The notes under the pieces were generated by a model, which ran no database searches, had not been told where the DNA came from, and was given only the letters and a program-made list of their open reading frames with translations. This document shows positions 37,406 through 50,864 of a stretch of 64,000 bases of DNA, in pieces; within the stretch, counting starts at the first letter, position 1; every line of letters starts with the position of its first letter. Origin of the DNA: Taeniopygia guttata (lineage: Eukaryota; Chordata; Aves; Passeriformes; Estrildidae); contig NC_133028.1 of assembly GCF_048771995.1 (NCBI RefSeq), forward strand, positions 71,411,001 through 71,475,000, in the 5' to 3' direction. Position numbers and translations under genes: made by a program.

Positions 37406-40400
37406 CTAATTTTACTTTTAGAAGTAATAGACAGATGTTAATTTTCTGGATGACTGCTGGTTATTTGCAGTCAGCTGATCTGATTAACCTTAATATTACA
37501 CATTATAACCTCTCTGTGTAGTTATCTCTAGAGGAAAAGGAACTTTTTGTCTACATCTAATGACAAATTAGAACAAGAAGCACAATGGATTCTTGGTCTA
37601 ATTTGCTTTGCTTGATGCAAGACTTAATTCCTGGTGTGACAAAACATCATTTTTACTGCGTGCCTCTTTGGACAACAGTTATATATTCTGAATCTATTCT
37701 GAATAAGCATTTAATTATGGCTGCAATCTCTATTGTATTCTCCTGGGCGATGCAGGTAAAAGAGCACAAAGACTGTCATGCTTCTTCAGTCTCCTCAGGG
37801 CTACGGTGGAGCCACTGGTGGTTTTCAAGACAATTATCTTGATTTAGGAGAAGTTTGTGGCTCATGAGTTTGCAGCCAACAGAAAGCTGAGCACTTTCTT
37901 CCTGTCCTCCTACTAATTGTTATGTCTCTGGCATTAACATGGATCCAAAACAATTCCACCTGAAAGAAAGCAATGTTTAAGGTGCCTTAGAACTAGAAGA
38001 GAGAGGCAATGTGTTAAGGGTGATGAGTCAATGGATTGGTAGTGGAGTCTACCTGGATACCTTGGGTGATGTATAAAGAGGGCAAATCACCATGGGAAAG
38101 AAATATCCCTGGAAAAAATATTTAATTAGAGATGAAGGGTCACTTCACAAGCTGCTGCTGACATAGGCTGTATGCACAATGATGATTTGGTGAGTCTTTT
38201 TCAAGTTTTTTTTTTCCCCTTTGTTTTCATTCTAAACTTGTTGGTTTTGTGAGAAAAAAATTTCAGTTTGGAGTATGTAAGGAACATTTAAGTATTTTCT
38301 TCCCCAAAAACTTTGATCAGTTTTAGAAGAAGCCAGTAAATGGTGGAACTTAGTCTTCCTTTGCTTAAAAAAAACCCCAAAAGCTGGCAGAGGGATTGTG
38401 TGTGCATTCTCAGTCCATATAGGAATAACCTTTTCAATTAATAATTTTCTTCACACTGCCTGTTCTCTGTTAGCCCAATCCAGAATGTAATTCTCTGGAA
38501 ATGTTAGCTTTCCAAGAGAAACAAATAATAAATCTCTACAAGCTGCTTGGAGCAAACATTTATTCCTGTACAGAAGAATGATGAGTATAGAAAATTTCTG
38601 TTTCCAGGTGCTTCACTCTCTCTTATCCTTCCTTTAAAATAATTAAAAAGAAAAAAATCTGTTCTTCTTATGTTCAATTTTTTATGTAAAATATAGCTAT
38701 ATTTTTGGTGGTGAGAAAAGAGAGGTTTTTTCAGTTATGTGGGTTTTTTTGGTTTTTTGGTTTTTTTTTTTGCTTGATGAGTTGGATTTTTTATTTTTAA
38801 GAAAAGCTCTAAATCCTTAAATTAAATAAGATCTGATTAACAGTATTTCATGTTGTTCCAAATGTTACTGTGGTCCAATTAGATACCTAGTGGAACTATG
38901 AGTGCCTTTATTTGCAAAATCTAAATATCCCAGTGATAAAAGGTACAAAATTTTTTTTAGGCTTTGAACAGAAATCCTCCTCAGGTGTAGCTCTTCAGGT
39001 AGAAAAGGTCCATTGACACTTTCCTGTCAATGGAATGGATCATATGCCAAATTAACTTTGCTAACTTCTCCTAAAGAAAATTAGACAGAAATCTGCTGAA
39101 CTGCTTTGTGACAGACTTATATGTCATAGTCATAAATGTAAATCACTTTAAATAAAATTTAAACCACTTTAAATACAAGAATTTCAGAAATTGACAAACC
39201 ATGCGGATGGTTATTTGAAAGAAAATCTAGTTTCAGCAAGGTGATGTGACAGTATTTTTGGGCAAACTTAGAGAAGTTAGAGAAGTTTCTTTCCCTCTTT
39301 GGAGCAAGAAGCCTGCAAGCTCAATCTTTTTTTAGACATATAACAACTCTCAAAGAAAGATATATTTAAATTAGTGTTCCTGTTCAAAGTGTGGGATTTG
39401 TCCTATAGATATTCTACCTAATGGACCAGACACTGAAAAATCTGAAATGGGATGGAAGAAGCTTGATCTCACTTGTTTCACAAGGGGATTTTCTTATCCA
39501 GTGTGTTTCATGCTGCAAATCTAGCTCAGATCTTCCACCACTAGAAACAAATTCCTCAAAATTATATGCCTGATATTGTTTGTCCCTACATGACTTACCT
39601 TTGACTGGTTTTGGTAAGAACAATAATTTTTTCTTCATATAGGAGTGTTTGGAATTACTCCTTTTTTTTTTTTATCTACCCCTAGTAAAAAACCAAATCC
39701 TAAAAAGATGTTATGACCAGTCTAAGAATTTAAGAAATAACACAAGATGGATGAAAGTGAGAAAAAGGACAAGCTTAAATACTTTCCTAGGAAAAGTCTG
39801 TGTTGAAATGCCATTGTGGTAGCAGCAGCTCCTGTGTCACAAGGTGACAAGATGCCATCCATGACTGGGAAGAAACGTGCAGAGCTGCTTCAGACTTTTG
39901 CAGTTTGTCACATTTCTGGCAGCCACAATGTTCTGCTGTCAAGTACTTCTAGTTTTGTAATAGTGAGTTTTGGTCTGTGAGTAAAAATGTACACACGTAA
40001 CTTTCAATTCCCTAACTTAAATAAAGCATGAGAGGTAAAAGAAGTCCTACTTCACCAATATATGGTGAGTTTCTATTGTACAGCCTTTTATTTTAATGTT
40101 AAATGATGGGAGGTCCTTTTCCAAAGCAAGAGCTTTGAAAATACATTTCATACAATTGAATGTATTTTTAATGAAAACTAGAAATATTGTTTGAAGGTTA
40201 CAAGCAGGAAAAAAAAAATAGAATGAAGATTAAGCTGGCAGAGTTGTAATATTTGAGGTTGTATCTGCATCTGAAATGTGATGAAATGATGTCCATTCAA
40301 GAGAACATGTTGCTGTCTGCAGGTTTGAATGACTAAATTATGTCTATAGCATGATTATTCTGTTATGAAATTAAATTCAAAATTTGAGTGTGTTGCATTA

Positions 40401-43400
40401 AGTCGGGCAAATATTTCTGTAAATTCTACCCTGAGAAACCAACCCAAAGTAGTTAAAGAGTTTTAGTTGAGCCAGGACCTTGGAACAAGCACTGTGGTAT
40501 AAGAAAAAACCAATTATTTTCAAATAGTTTAACCAAAATCAGGATTCAGAGGGTTTTCTGAATTTATTAATGGCTGGTAGTCAACTGGCAATTGTTGAAC
40601 TATAAATTCAGGACCCATAGCAGTAATAGATTAGGTAAGACTTGCAGAATGTTAATGAAACCTAAAATTTCTGTCTACAGACCTACAACAAAGTCTGAAG
40701 AAATTATTCTCTGGGGACAATGACATATATTCATTTACCCCTCCCAGCCCCTGGGGTTACCAGCAACCACCCCAATATTGGATAAATGTTGGGAAAAATG
40801 GATAAAGATCTCTGGACAGAGTGGACTTTTTTTTTTTTTTAAATTTTTTATTAAATCTGGATTTAGAGTAGGATAATAGATTTTTCTACCCCTTTAAGAT
40901 CATGCCTAGCTTGAAAATAAAACAGTTAATAAATTAATTTTGTGTATTTACAATCATATTTCCATTTTTTTAAATTTTTTTATTTTTTTATTTAGGAAGC
41001 ACTGCAGGTGTGGTGTGGACACTGATTCTTCTGTGCTTGGACACACACAAACATGATACCTTTGTGGAAGCAAATATTTCATAAAATTGCCTGTTGCAAT
41101 GTCAAGTCAGCTTGCTGCAAAAGAGTTTGGAATCATTTGCTTCGACCTGCAGGAGACTAATTCCTTGAAAAAAATTTACAGTACATCGACAGACTGCATA
41201 TATGACATTTTTCAGAAATACAGGTGACAAGCAGTGGCAGCTGATCTCCACATGATTATAAGCTGTTCTCAAAGGTCTGAATGTTCAAGACTGTGCTTGC
41301 TGTGCAAATATCTCTGTGAGACTCAGAGAATCAGAGTCTATTTCTAGCAAGGAAGTTGGGTATAATTTTTGCCTGAGGTTGATTTGCCCAACTCATTTGG
41401 AGTTAAGTTTTCCTCATCCAGATGTACAAGGAAGGCAGCGGATGACACTTCTGTAATAAAATTAAATACAGGTTGAGCTAATGAGTTTCTCCCAACCCAT
41501 ATATGCATGGTTTTCACTAAAGGCTTTATAACAATAAGTTTTTCTGTATTGTCATTGGGCTGACACTGAAGTTGTAGTTGCTATTGAGGTAGTTGATTTG
41601 TATCTCTTTTTGTCCATTTATTTCCTTTACTCTGCTTGGGATATATCCATTAAATTAATGTCATTACAGTTAATGACCATGGTTTTTCCTGGTAACCTCC
41701 TACTGTCAGGCTGGCGTCAATACCAGTTTCATTATTCCTAGTCACTTTTTAGCCATTTACTTTATCCCATATGAATCAGCTTAATTTAATCCCATAGTGC
41801 TCCCTCTCACTCCTTGTTTCTGCCTCATTTCAATGCTTTTACCAGCTGACAGTTTTTGTAAACTTACTTTAGCTAGAGCAGAAGAGTTGGATGGTTCAGT
41901 TGCATTAATTACTACTGGCTGCCACTAGTATTCCACATATTCTAAACTATTTAATAAGTTCTGGATGATTTCTTAAAGAGACAGGGTTTCTTTTGGTTTT
42001 GATATAAATTCTCTGAGTTCCTGACACCCAAACCTTATCACTGTGTTGTAGAACTGTAGCAGTGCTGGAGCAAAAATCCCATGCTGGCTCTGATTTCCAG
42101 GCTGGTATCTGAGATTTGTGTGGAACCTGAAGCTCATAAAACACAAGGTATTTTCCTTATTTTTCTAGCAGCAGCAACTCCTTCACCACCTTTAAAGATA
42201 ATTCCTCTTTTGAGCTTTTATTGATCACTCATTTTCAAGAAAGTGATAACTTTCAGTCAACCTCTAGGGGTCAAAGAGTTCTCGTTTCCTGTATTAAAGC
42301 ATTTCTTCTCTTAAGCCTTTTTAATTAAGTCATTCTTACAGAGAATCCTGGGAGTTAATCCCTTTTTGAAGACTGGGCAGCTTTGATTGTCCAGAATAGC
42401 TGAAATAAATTATTGTCCAACAATATTAAAACATTCCTTATCAAATTCTGAAAGATAATTAATTAATCACAGAAATTAAACTAAGATCTCTAAGTTTAAA
42501 TTGTTCACTTAACTGAGTTAGTGTTTTGAAGTGTGTCAAGTGACCTTACTGTAACTGTCTATAAAATCCTTTATTTTTATAAAGTAGAGGAGTATTGAAC
42601 TCTGGTCAAAAGACATTAGATCCTGGTAAACCTTTGAAGGGAATATATATTAATCTTAATGCTGAAAAATGAGTGTGAAAAACCAATACTTTCCATGCAA
42701 ATATGTACATATTTATGTATCATGTACATGAATATATAGATTACATTTATGCTTTACCTTCAGACTTGGAAAAGCTGTTGTTTATTGTTAACTAATCTTT
42801 TTCTAAAGAAATGGGAGGCAGTCTGCTTGTATGACTTCACAGTTCTGATAAGATCATAAGCACCACTGACTCTGAAACTGGGAAAATGGATTAAATTGGA
42901 ATATAGATTAAATGGCTGACTGCAATTTTATTTCAGCTGCATTTAAACCCTGCACCGGTCAAATAGGTCAGACAGAAGCCTGAATAAGCTTTTGCTGTGA
43001 TCTAAGGAGTTGTGTGTCACATAACACATGCCTTGGAGCTTGGCAAATATCTTGCTTCACCTAGTCTGAGGAAACAATTTGACATTCTGCTTCAGAATGC
43101 AGTACTTACTGTCTTTCACATGTTTTTTTTTTTTCTTCTTTTTCTATTTTTACATATTTTATCTTGTCTCAGAGGCAACGAAAGGTTTTCCAGTGTAGGC
43201 AAAACTGAATTTTTGTCACTCTACATATGAAGGGCCAAAATGTATCTTTTACTTCTATAATAGGAGGAGCAGAAATTTGATTCAGCCATTCTTAATGCTG
43301 TCATTTTGTTTCCCATCCATCCAGCATCAGAACCAGTTTCTGGAAGAAGTTTGCCTCTATTATAACTTTGGAATATGAAGTCATGTAAAAGTCATGTACA

Positions 43401-44630
43401 CAGGATTATCTCGAAATGTGATATTGTTTTATGCATAATAGAAAATGCATCCTCAACTTAAAACATTATTAATTCTAATAAAAAAGAATTCAACAGTTCG
43501 AGTGTAGAACAAATCCACAATTTTTTTCTGAAGATTGTTCTGCTAATTCTGGTTCAAATGAGTTAGCTGTGGAAGAAAGAGTTAAATGGTTAATCAGAAT
43601 CTGAAAGCAAGTGAGCAAAAAATATGCTGATGCTTCTTAGATTACAACATTTGAAAACATACAGATGTGTTTTCAGGCCTGAAACTGTACTGCAATTGTA
43701 GCTGTCATAGGTCCACTCAAACGAAACCTGTAGAGGTCAATTAATTTAATGTTTTTCTAGTATATGAGGAAAAACAGCGCATCAATGCTTCCTGAAAATG
43801 AAGAATTTTAAATCTAGGTTTTGCATGGGCAGTCAAGCATGTCAGACTGTGACACATAAGGCAGGTTAAATAAAACAAAAACAAAATTGTAGAGCAGAGG
43901 TTTCTTACTGCTCCAGGTATGCACATTGTTATTATAAAAGACTGTCTTTTAAATGGGATTTAGTCTTATGTGCAATACCTTGTTGCCATATTTATTCATT
44001 TGAAGTCATATTTTACTCTAATTAAGAAGGTAGAATCTGAAATGTAAATTGATGTGGCAAGAAATGGCTGTGAGTGGCTTCCAGCAATCCCCCAGTCCCT
44101 CCATCTGCCTCTGGACACAATCAGATGCAGACAATATCTGCTTTGTGCAACAGGTTGTTCACAACACCTGCTTGTGAACAACTCTTCACCATCTCCTAGA
44201 TAACTTTTAGCTTTTTTGCATCCTTTTCTCCTTGTGTTTTACTTGTATTTCCCACCCTTCTATTTAAAAAGCATGTTTTCACCTAAACATGGAGATCCAT
44301 ATTTCCTAATCTCTATGTAAAACAGAAAGGTATAGGGTTTGGAGGAAAACAGAAGAATATATTGCTTAATCAAATAAATAAAAGCAGACAGGAGCACTAA
44401 ATAGATGTGTAAAATATATATATTATGAAAAACAAGAGCAAGCTCAAATAACTAAAAGATGTATCTTATTAAAAAGATTGCACAGCTCTGTATGGCTTTA
44501 CGCCATTATATTAATTTCCTACTATTTGTCTTTATGATGATAATGTAGAAATTGTATGTAGTTATTGCAGTTGTGTACATAAACTATAACAGTTGAGGTT
44601 TTAAGAACATTGTAATATTACCCTGAAGGT
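37406..44630. other. AT-rich noncoding stretch, no gene seen
   Basis: Holds a perfect hairpin at 39009-39034, G+T-rich patches near 38735-38775, and T runs near 40829 and 43124. No frame above 85 codons. No CR1 or LTR end is recognised. Confidence 0.55.
39009..39034. repeat. Perfect hairpin, 10-bp arms, 6-nt loop
   Basis: TCCATTGACA at 39009-39018 pairs exactly with TGTCAATGGA at 39025-39034 across a CTTTCC loop. No associated gene. Confidence 0.85.
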
Positions 44631-44930
44631 ATGTTTGTTTGAGTTTGGTTGTGTTTGGGTTTTTGTGAGATTTTTGTGGATTTTTATTGGTTTTTCTTTT
44701 AGTTTGGTTTGGTTTAGGGTTTTTTGGTCTTTGTTTTTTGGGGGCGATGTTGGTTTGTTTTCCTTTGTCTTTTATTTTGGTGTTTTGTTGAGGGGTTTTT
44801 GGTTATTTTGTTGGTTGGTTCATTTTCGGGTTTTGGTTTATTTTTTTGGTGTTGGTGGTGCATTTTTAGTTTTTGGGGTTCTTTGGTTGGTCCGATTGAT
44901 TAGGGATCTGGGTCTTTGGTTTCTATTTTT
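44631..44930 (+). repeat. G+T-biased block (degraded TTTGG-type repeat)
   Basis: For about 300 bp the plus strand is almost entirely G and T, with very few A or C. It has recurring TTTGG, GGTTT and GGGTTTTT words but no fixed period. It is sharply bounded by ordinary AT-rich DNA. A 124-codon plus frame (44635-45009) is open because TAA, TAG and TGA need A, which is scarce. Its Phe/Trp/Val/Gly/Leu composition is what G+T-only codons encode, so it is not evidence for a protein. It is most simply an old CCAAA/TTTGG minisatellite that has lost phase. Confidence 0.8.
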
Positions 44931-46567
44931 ATCTCTTTTTTTGTCTCCTTTTAAATCTTGTGTGATAATATTGTCATTTTGGAAAACCTATGGCACCTTT
45001 GAGTTTTAGGATGCAGAAAAAGAACCCACAGATTTTTAACATGTGATTGGTGAGTATCAAGGAAAAGTTAAAGTCTTTATCCACAGTTGTGTCATACTGG
45101 AAGCAAATAACAATCTATACTTTCTATTTTAACATATAGACTATAGCTAAAGTAGATATTTTATCTGTATGTAAATTACATTTGACTTTATGAATATAGT
45201 TCCTGTTATAACATATTATTATCTGAATTGTACCATTAAGCATGCAGCATTTTTCAACATCAATTTAAAAAGAACTAAATGTGTCCTCTTGAACACAGTA
45301 ATTGCATTTTAGCATCCCTTTTTATTTAAAATAATTCATTTTACAGACAATAATATAGTTTATCTTCTAATATAAATTCCTTGGGGCACAGATAATGCAT
45401 TATTCTCTATTTGGAAGACAGGCACATCATGGGAACTACAAGAAATGAAGGATAGTAATTACATTCCTTAAGGGGAGAGGGAGAAGCTTAGTTTAAGTTT
45501 TAGGGGAGATATAAATGAACACTCTGTATAGAATGAATTTCAAGTCAGATGAGCAAAACCTTTGTCTATATATTTGAAAATAAAAGAAGCATTAAAAAGA
45601 ATTAAAGTTTCAGGCTGTTTTGAAAAAACGTGTATTGAAAATATGCTGAATGTTGGGTTTGAATGCATTTTCTGTCAGATTAAATTAATTGTTATTATTT
45701 CATACTGTTTTGGAATTAAAAGTAGCTGATCTTTTGTCTTAAAAGAAAAATGCATCAAAGACTTATTTTCTTCATCAGCTGACCATAAAAATCAGTCAAA
45801 GAAACAAACAGGAAAATACCCACATTCTAACACTTAGGGTTTGTGAATAAATTTTCATAACCTTTTAGGAAGCCTTTCTAATGAGGACAAAAGAAATTAA
45901 GCAGGTCTGTCTGTCCAAGCTGACTGTGAGCTGTATTGCACAGTGATTATCCTATGCCACTGAAGTCTGTCCTTGTTCATGGATGTACAATCAGTGTCAA
46001 ACTCAGTGATAATTGAAAAAATGCAGCACTTAACAGAGGATCAGAAAAATGAAAGGAAAAGTAATGCCTGTTTTATTTCTAACCTCTTCATGTTATAGGA
46101 ATGCAAATGATACTATCTTTAATGAATGAATGAATGCTAAAATCCAAGATTATCGACCAAATTTTCTTTGTTAATTCATTAATATAAAACTACAAAGCTA
46201 AGAAAAGAATTTTTAAATTTGTTGTCATTATGCAGGTGTCCTAGGAACTCGTCAGCGTTGTTATAGGAGCAGTCAGTTATTTTCTAAGAATCCACATTCC
46301 AGGTGCTTGTTCCCATGCTTGGCATCACGCCTTTTACCCAGATTTTTTCTCTAACACTTGTGCTGTGTGATTAAAATAAGCCCAAAAAAGAGGGTTACTT
46401 GCATAGTCCTAAAATTGCTTCGTTCTTAAGTGCCAATTAGACACTTTGAGGTACCTGATAGTCAGCATGCCCCCATTAGCCACTGTGGATAACAGCTCCA
46501 TCTTCCATGGCCTTTTCCAGCCTGAGGGCCCAGTGTGCTATGTGTGCTTCTGTTCACAGAAATTTTC
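44931..46567. other. AT-rich noncoding stretch, no gene seen
   Basis: No frame of useful length and no recognised interspersed repeat. A short GAAT triplication is at about 46122-46134. Confidence 0.55.
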
Positions 46568-47072
46568 AATTTTCTTCCTTACTTTAACTGTTTTTTTGAA
46601 CTTGTCATGATTTCAAATGCAGGATTAGATTTTTTTTGCTGCCCCTTGTTTCCATTTTATTCCATATTCTGTTGCAAGTTCTTTAATTTCATTTTTAATG
46701 CTATGTGAACCACTACGTGCATCATTTTTTTGGATGAAAAAAATGGATCATGAAGAACAAATATCTTACTGACCTGGTTTGAATTCTATGTGTATGTGTG
46801 CTGATCATTAGATGATGAGCTTGAGGAGTGGTAGGAATTGAGGAAAAATAAAGTTTATTTCATATAAAATTCACTATGGTACTCCTCATAAGCCACACAT
46901 GTCTGAAGTAAATCAACCCATCATTGTGGGTCAAACAAATTTCCTGTGGCTGAAAGGTAAGTAATGAGCTGATGGTATGAAGTTAAAAGCAGTACAGTTG
47001 TTTTAAAGAAATAAAATTCTACAAGTATTGTCTCTGTGTGTTGAGGCACCTTTAATAAATGGGTTTAACCTT
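46568..47072 (+). repeat. Duplicated unit, copy A (about 505 bp)
   Basis: This segment, from AATTTTCTTCCTTAC to GGGTTTAACCTT, recurs in the same orientation at 50350-50864. By eye the copies agree at about 93% of positions, plus a 10-bp insertion in copy B. Flanks outside the matched part do not agree, so the edges are sharp. I see no TG/CA ends, terminal inverted repeats, poly(A) tail or clear target duplication. It has no reading frame of note. Both copies keep a good splice-donor word (AAGGTAAGT here, 46954-46962). It could be an unnamed dispersed repeat or a local duplication. Strand is arbitrary. Confidence 0.9.
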
Positions 47073-49169
47073 AGAACATAAATGCCACTTTAATTTTTTG
47101 ATTGGATTTCTTAAACAGTCTGGTAATGCACGTTGTAAATAGCTCTTCCTTTAAAAAAAATATAGCTTTTCTTTTCATTAAAGGTATTAATACTTTGTTA
47201 TTTTTTATTTGTTTGTACAGAACAAATGTTATTTAACTAATACATATAATAAGGGCAGAAAGTTGGTCAGATGGGAAAAGTTGAGTCTAAATTGCTATTA
47301 TCAAACAATCCCAAGTAAATGTTGGTTCTTACCCTTGAAAGAGAATTAAATAGTTAACATAAAATATAAATTCTTGCTTTCAATGCAAGTATTTTAGAGA
47401 CCCTTTTGAATTTTAATGCAAGAGCTTTTCTCTAATTCATTTAAATGTAATCACTATTCTTAAGGTTGCATTTTATGACAAGTTTGACAATCAGTCACTT
47501 AGGAAAAATTTTCAAACCATAAGGCCTTGAATATATTAAGAAACAAAGGTAGTTTTGTTATCAGAGAAACTGATAATTTTGAAAGCAAGCCAAGGCATGT
47601 TAAAAGAAAGAAAAAAAAAAAAAAAAAAGAGAAAAAATTCTTTCAAGGCTTCAACCTTTAGAGATCAGTTCATCTGAAAGATTTCTGTCCTGCTTGTGTT
47701 TTAAAGGCTGCACACACAGGGATACACAGGCACAGACAGAAATTCAGTGGTGCCCTCAGGGTGCCTCCGTTTGTATTACAGGGCAGCTCATTCTCAGCTC
47801 ACCCAGGATAGAACTGCTCAGCTTCTCTTTGTGCTCTCAAAGCCACCAATAATAATACAAATAGAAAGTACCCTCAGGGCACCGCACACAATGTGGCTAG
47901 AAATGCCACAGATCCTCTGGGGTAAGGAGAAAATATATTAAAAAAAAAACAAACAAACAACAAAAAACAGGAAAGGATTTGTTTTCCTCCATGGTAAATA
48001 AACACCAACTATTTGGTGCTTTATGTTTCTGAAGTAGAGCTTGTCATTTTCTAAAAAGTTGAGCTTTTGTAGTATCTTTTAATTTCAAGAGCCAAACAAT
48101 TGGTCACATCCTGAGGGATGTAGGGTGTTCCCTGGGAGATTTGCCTGTTCCTGTACACAGAGAACACTTTCAGAGCAATTTACATTTTCTTTAATAAGAA
48201 AGCAGAAGCTTCAAAATAAAAGGCTAAGCAGAACCAAGAGTCGTGGCTGAAATTCTGCATGCTGGAGACTCCCTTTGCAATATAAGATTGAATAATATTA
48301 ATGTGCTTGGCGTTTTTCACAGAAAATAAAATGCTTCTTTTTACAAAACTGAAAAAGTTACTTCAAAGCTTTGCATTTCATGATTTACTCCTTATCTTGT
48401 CTAGCATTTTAAAAAAGCAAACCACTGAAAAACCCCAGGAAGCTTTATCCAGTCACACTACCTCCTTTTATCTTAGGATAAATTAACATTAATATCTTTG
48501 ATAAAATGTAATAAAGTTTTCATCAAAATTAGACAGAATTGTATTGAACAATTTTACCCTTTTATTTTACAAAAAAAATGCGTAGAAGAGGGTGCTTTTG
48601 TCCTCTCATTTCTGGAACACAGAATATTTTCTTATGTTTCCTTCTAAAATGCAGGGGGCACGTTTCGTGCTTGTTAAGACTGCAAGAGAGGCTCAGTCAC
48701 AGTTTGAATCAAGTGCCCTTTTGTGGTCACTTACCTCATGGTTTGGATTTTTACTGTCATTCTAAAAGGCTGATTATGAGCAAAGGTTATCAATGAGCGT
48801 GACAGCTATTTCCAGTGATCTGAAGTAATTTAAGATATCCTGCAAATGTTACTAACTAGATTCCCCTGCTGCAGTGAAGCATTTCCACCAAAACCAAAAG
48901 GTACTCTTAGGCTTGCTCAAGAGTGTAGTTCTACAAATTTGCCCTTTAGTTGATGAATATTTCATAAAGTTGTTTCTATTTCATGCTGTATTTTGTTTTT
49001 ATGTTTCTACATTGCTGCTTTACCACCAGCACATTGTACGTTTGACTTTTGCAGTTTCCCTTATGTATACATTTTAATATCTCTATTTACTAGGGTGTTT
49101 TCTCCATTTTACCTCAAGTACAATTGTCATTCTGAAAAGTGTGTATCTAGTTAGTTTTCTAGCTGACCA
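47073..49169. other. AT-rich noncoding spacer between the duplicated units
   Basis: Contains an A-rich run (pure A at 47611-47628, shoulders 47600-47638). Frames of 61-72 codons at 47747, 48301 and 48578 match nothing that I recognise. Confidence 0.55.
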
Positions 49170-49284
49170 TGGAATCATAGATTTATTTATGTTGTAAAGC
49201 ATCACTAAGACCATTGAGTCCAACCACTAACCTAACAGTGCCATATTCACCACCGAATGTCCCCGATGCCACAACTACTTGTTT
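49170..49284 (-). mobile_element. CR1 LINE 3'-end fragment
   Basis: Read on plus it starts TGGAATCATAG, the CR1 terminal octamer in antisense. It continues 'ATTGAGTCCAACCACTAACC' and 'CACCGAATGTCCCCGATGCC', which match a common avian CR1 3' end. It is heavily 5'-truncated to about 115 bp and old. It lies between the two copies of the duplicated unit. Confidence 0.85.
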
Positions 49285-50349
49285 CCCTAAGTCTGGCACT
49301 TTTGAGTATTGTGGTTTTCTTGGGTAGAGGTAAATATCCCCTTTGTTTCCTAAGCCTGGGCAGAGTATGGTGCAGATCTGGGCATTGAAGAACCCTTTTC
49401 AGGCTTTTTATTTGGCATTGTAGCACAAAGCTGTTGGCCCTCGTGACCCCATGGCCAGGGAGGTCCCAAAATGTGAAGTGACCATCAGAATTATCGCTCC
49501 TATCTTCTCACTTCCTCTTGAGGGCAGAACAGTGGGGTGAGGCCAATTCAATGCCCAGTTTGCTGGGCCATGGGATACCACTGTAGGCTGCAATGTCACC
49601 TTTTCCTGCGGTGCTCATTGAGGCAGGTCACCATAGACAATACTATCTGTCAGCTAACCACAAGCCAGAAGAAAACTGGAACTGTAAGGAAAGAAAACGA
49701 TTCAATCTAATTTTGGAGAAGATTGGAAAGCTGACAGCAAAAGGAAAACAACTTGAAGAAAGACAAGTATTTGCTGTCAAGCGTTGTTATCTTTTAAAGG
49801 GCTGCTCCCCAGTTCTTGCAGTTTCTTGACAACTAAATAAAATTAGAAAGCCAAAACAGATTTTTGGCAATGCAGGCATTTTGATGTTGTTGTTGTTGTT
49901 TGATATCACCTCTAGACTCAAGAAAGAGCATGATGTATGTTTTCTTAATTCCAATCACTAACATGTCTGAAATTGGTAGGAAAAGCCAGAAGAAACTTCT
50001 TTTCCTCTAGCTTAAGCATGCGTTTCAAAGTATAAAATTTCTATTTGCTCTCAGTTTTGCTTCAGGCTGAGAAAGAAAGGAAACAGTGTTGTTTGAAAAC
50101 TTAAACTCATTGTGTAGAAGAGGTACAGCACCCCTTGATTAAATTCTGCTAGAGTAATTAAGTCATTACTACCTTGACTGAATGTTGTGATTTTTCCTTC
50201 AAACCCTGAAAAATCTAACTCTTACCTCAGAGCACAGAGTCATACATGAAGATTGTTTTTTAATATTTCAGAGTTTCCCCTATGCTTTGTAAAAGATGTA
50301 ATAAAATGTGTTTTCAAACAGGTATTACCTGTTGCCCTTTGACAAAATG
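49285..50349. other. Noncoding stretch, no gene recognised
   Basis: Slightly richer in G+C to about 49620, then AT-rich. A 78-codon plus frame (49593-49829) encodes a hydrophilic, Lys/Glu/Arg-containing peptide of unremarkable composition; I do not recognise it. A (TTG)5 run lies at about 49885-49899. Confidence 0.45.
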
Positions 50350-50864
50350 AATTTTCTTCCTTACTCAACTGATTTTTTGAACTTGTCATGATTTCAAATA
50401 CACCAAGATGCAGGATTAGATTTTTTTTGCTGCCTCTTGTTTCCATTTTATTCCACGTTCTGTTGCAAGTTCTTTATTTTCATTTTTAATGCTATGTGAA
50501 CCACTACATGCAGCATTTTTTTGGATGAAACAAATGGATCACGAAGAACAAATATCTTACTGACCTGGTTTGAATTCTATGTATATGTGTGCTGATCATT
50601 AGATGATGAGCTTGGGGAGGGGTAAGGGACTGAGGAAAAACAAAGTTTACTTCATATAAAATTCACTATGGTACCCCTCATAAACCACACATGTCTGAAG
50701 TAAATCAACCCATCATTGTGGGTCAAACAAATTTCCTGTGGCTGACAGGTAAGTAATGAGCTGATGGCATGAAGTTAAAAGCTGTACAGTTATTTTTAAA
50801 AAATGTAATTCTACAAGTATTGTCTCTGTGTCTTCAGGCACCTTTAATAAATGGGTTTAACCTT
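50350..50864 (+). repeat. Duplicated unit, copy B (about 515 bp)
   Basis: Same unit as 46568-47072, direct orientation, starting 3782 bp further on. It differs by scattered substitutions and by an extra ACACCAAGAT (about 50400-50409). The donor-like word is here the perfect CAGGTAAGT (50746-50754). The flanks are unrelated to those of copy A. Confidence 0.9.

Noticed and set aside
44635..45009. 124-codon hydrophobic frame resembling a membrane protein
   Set aside because: Its composition is forced by a strand with almost no A or C; no segment pattern or family match is seen.
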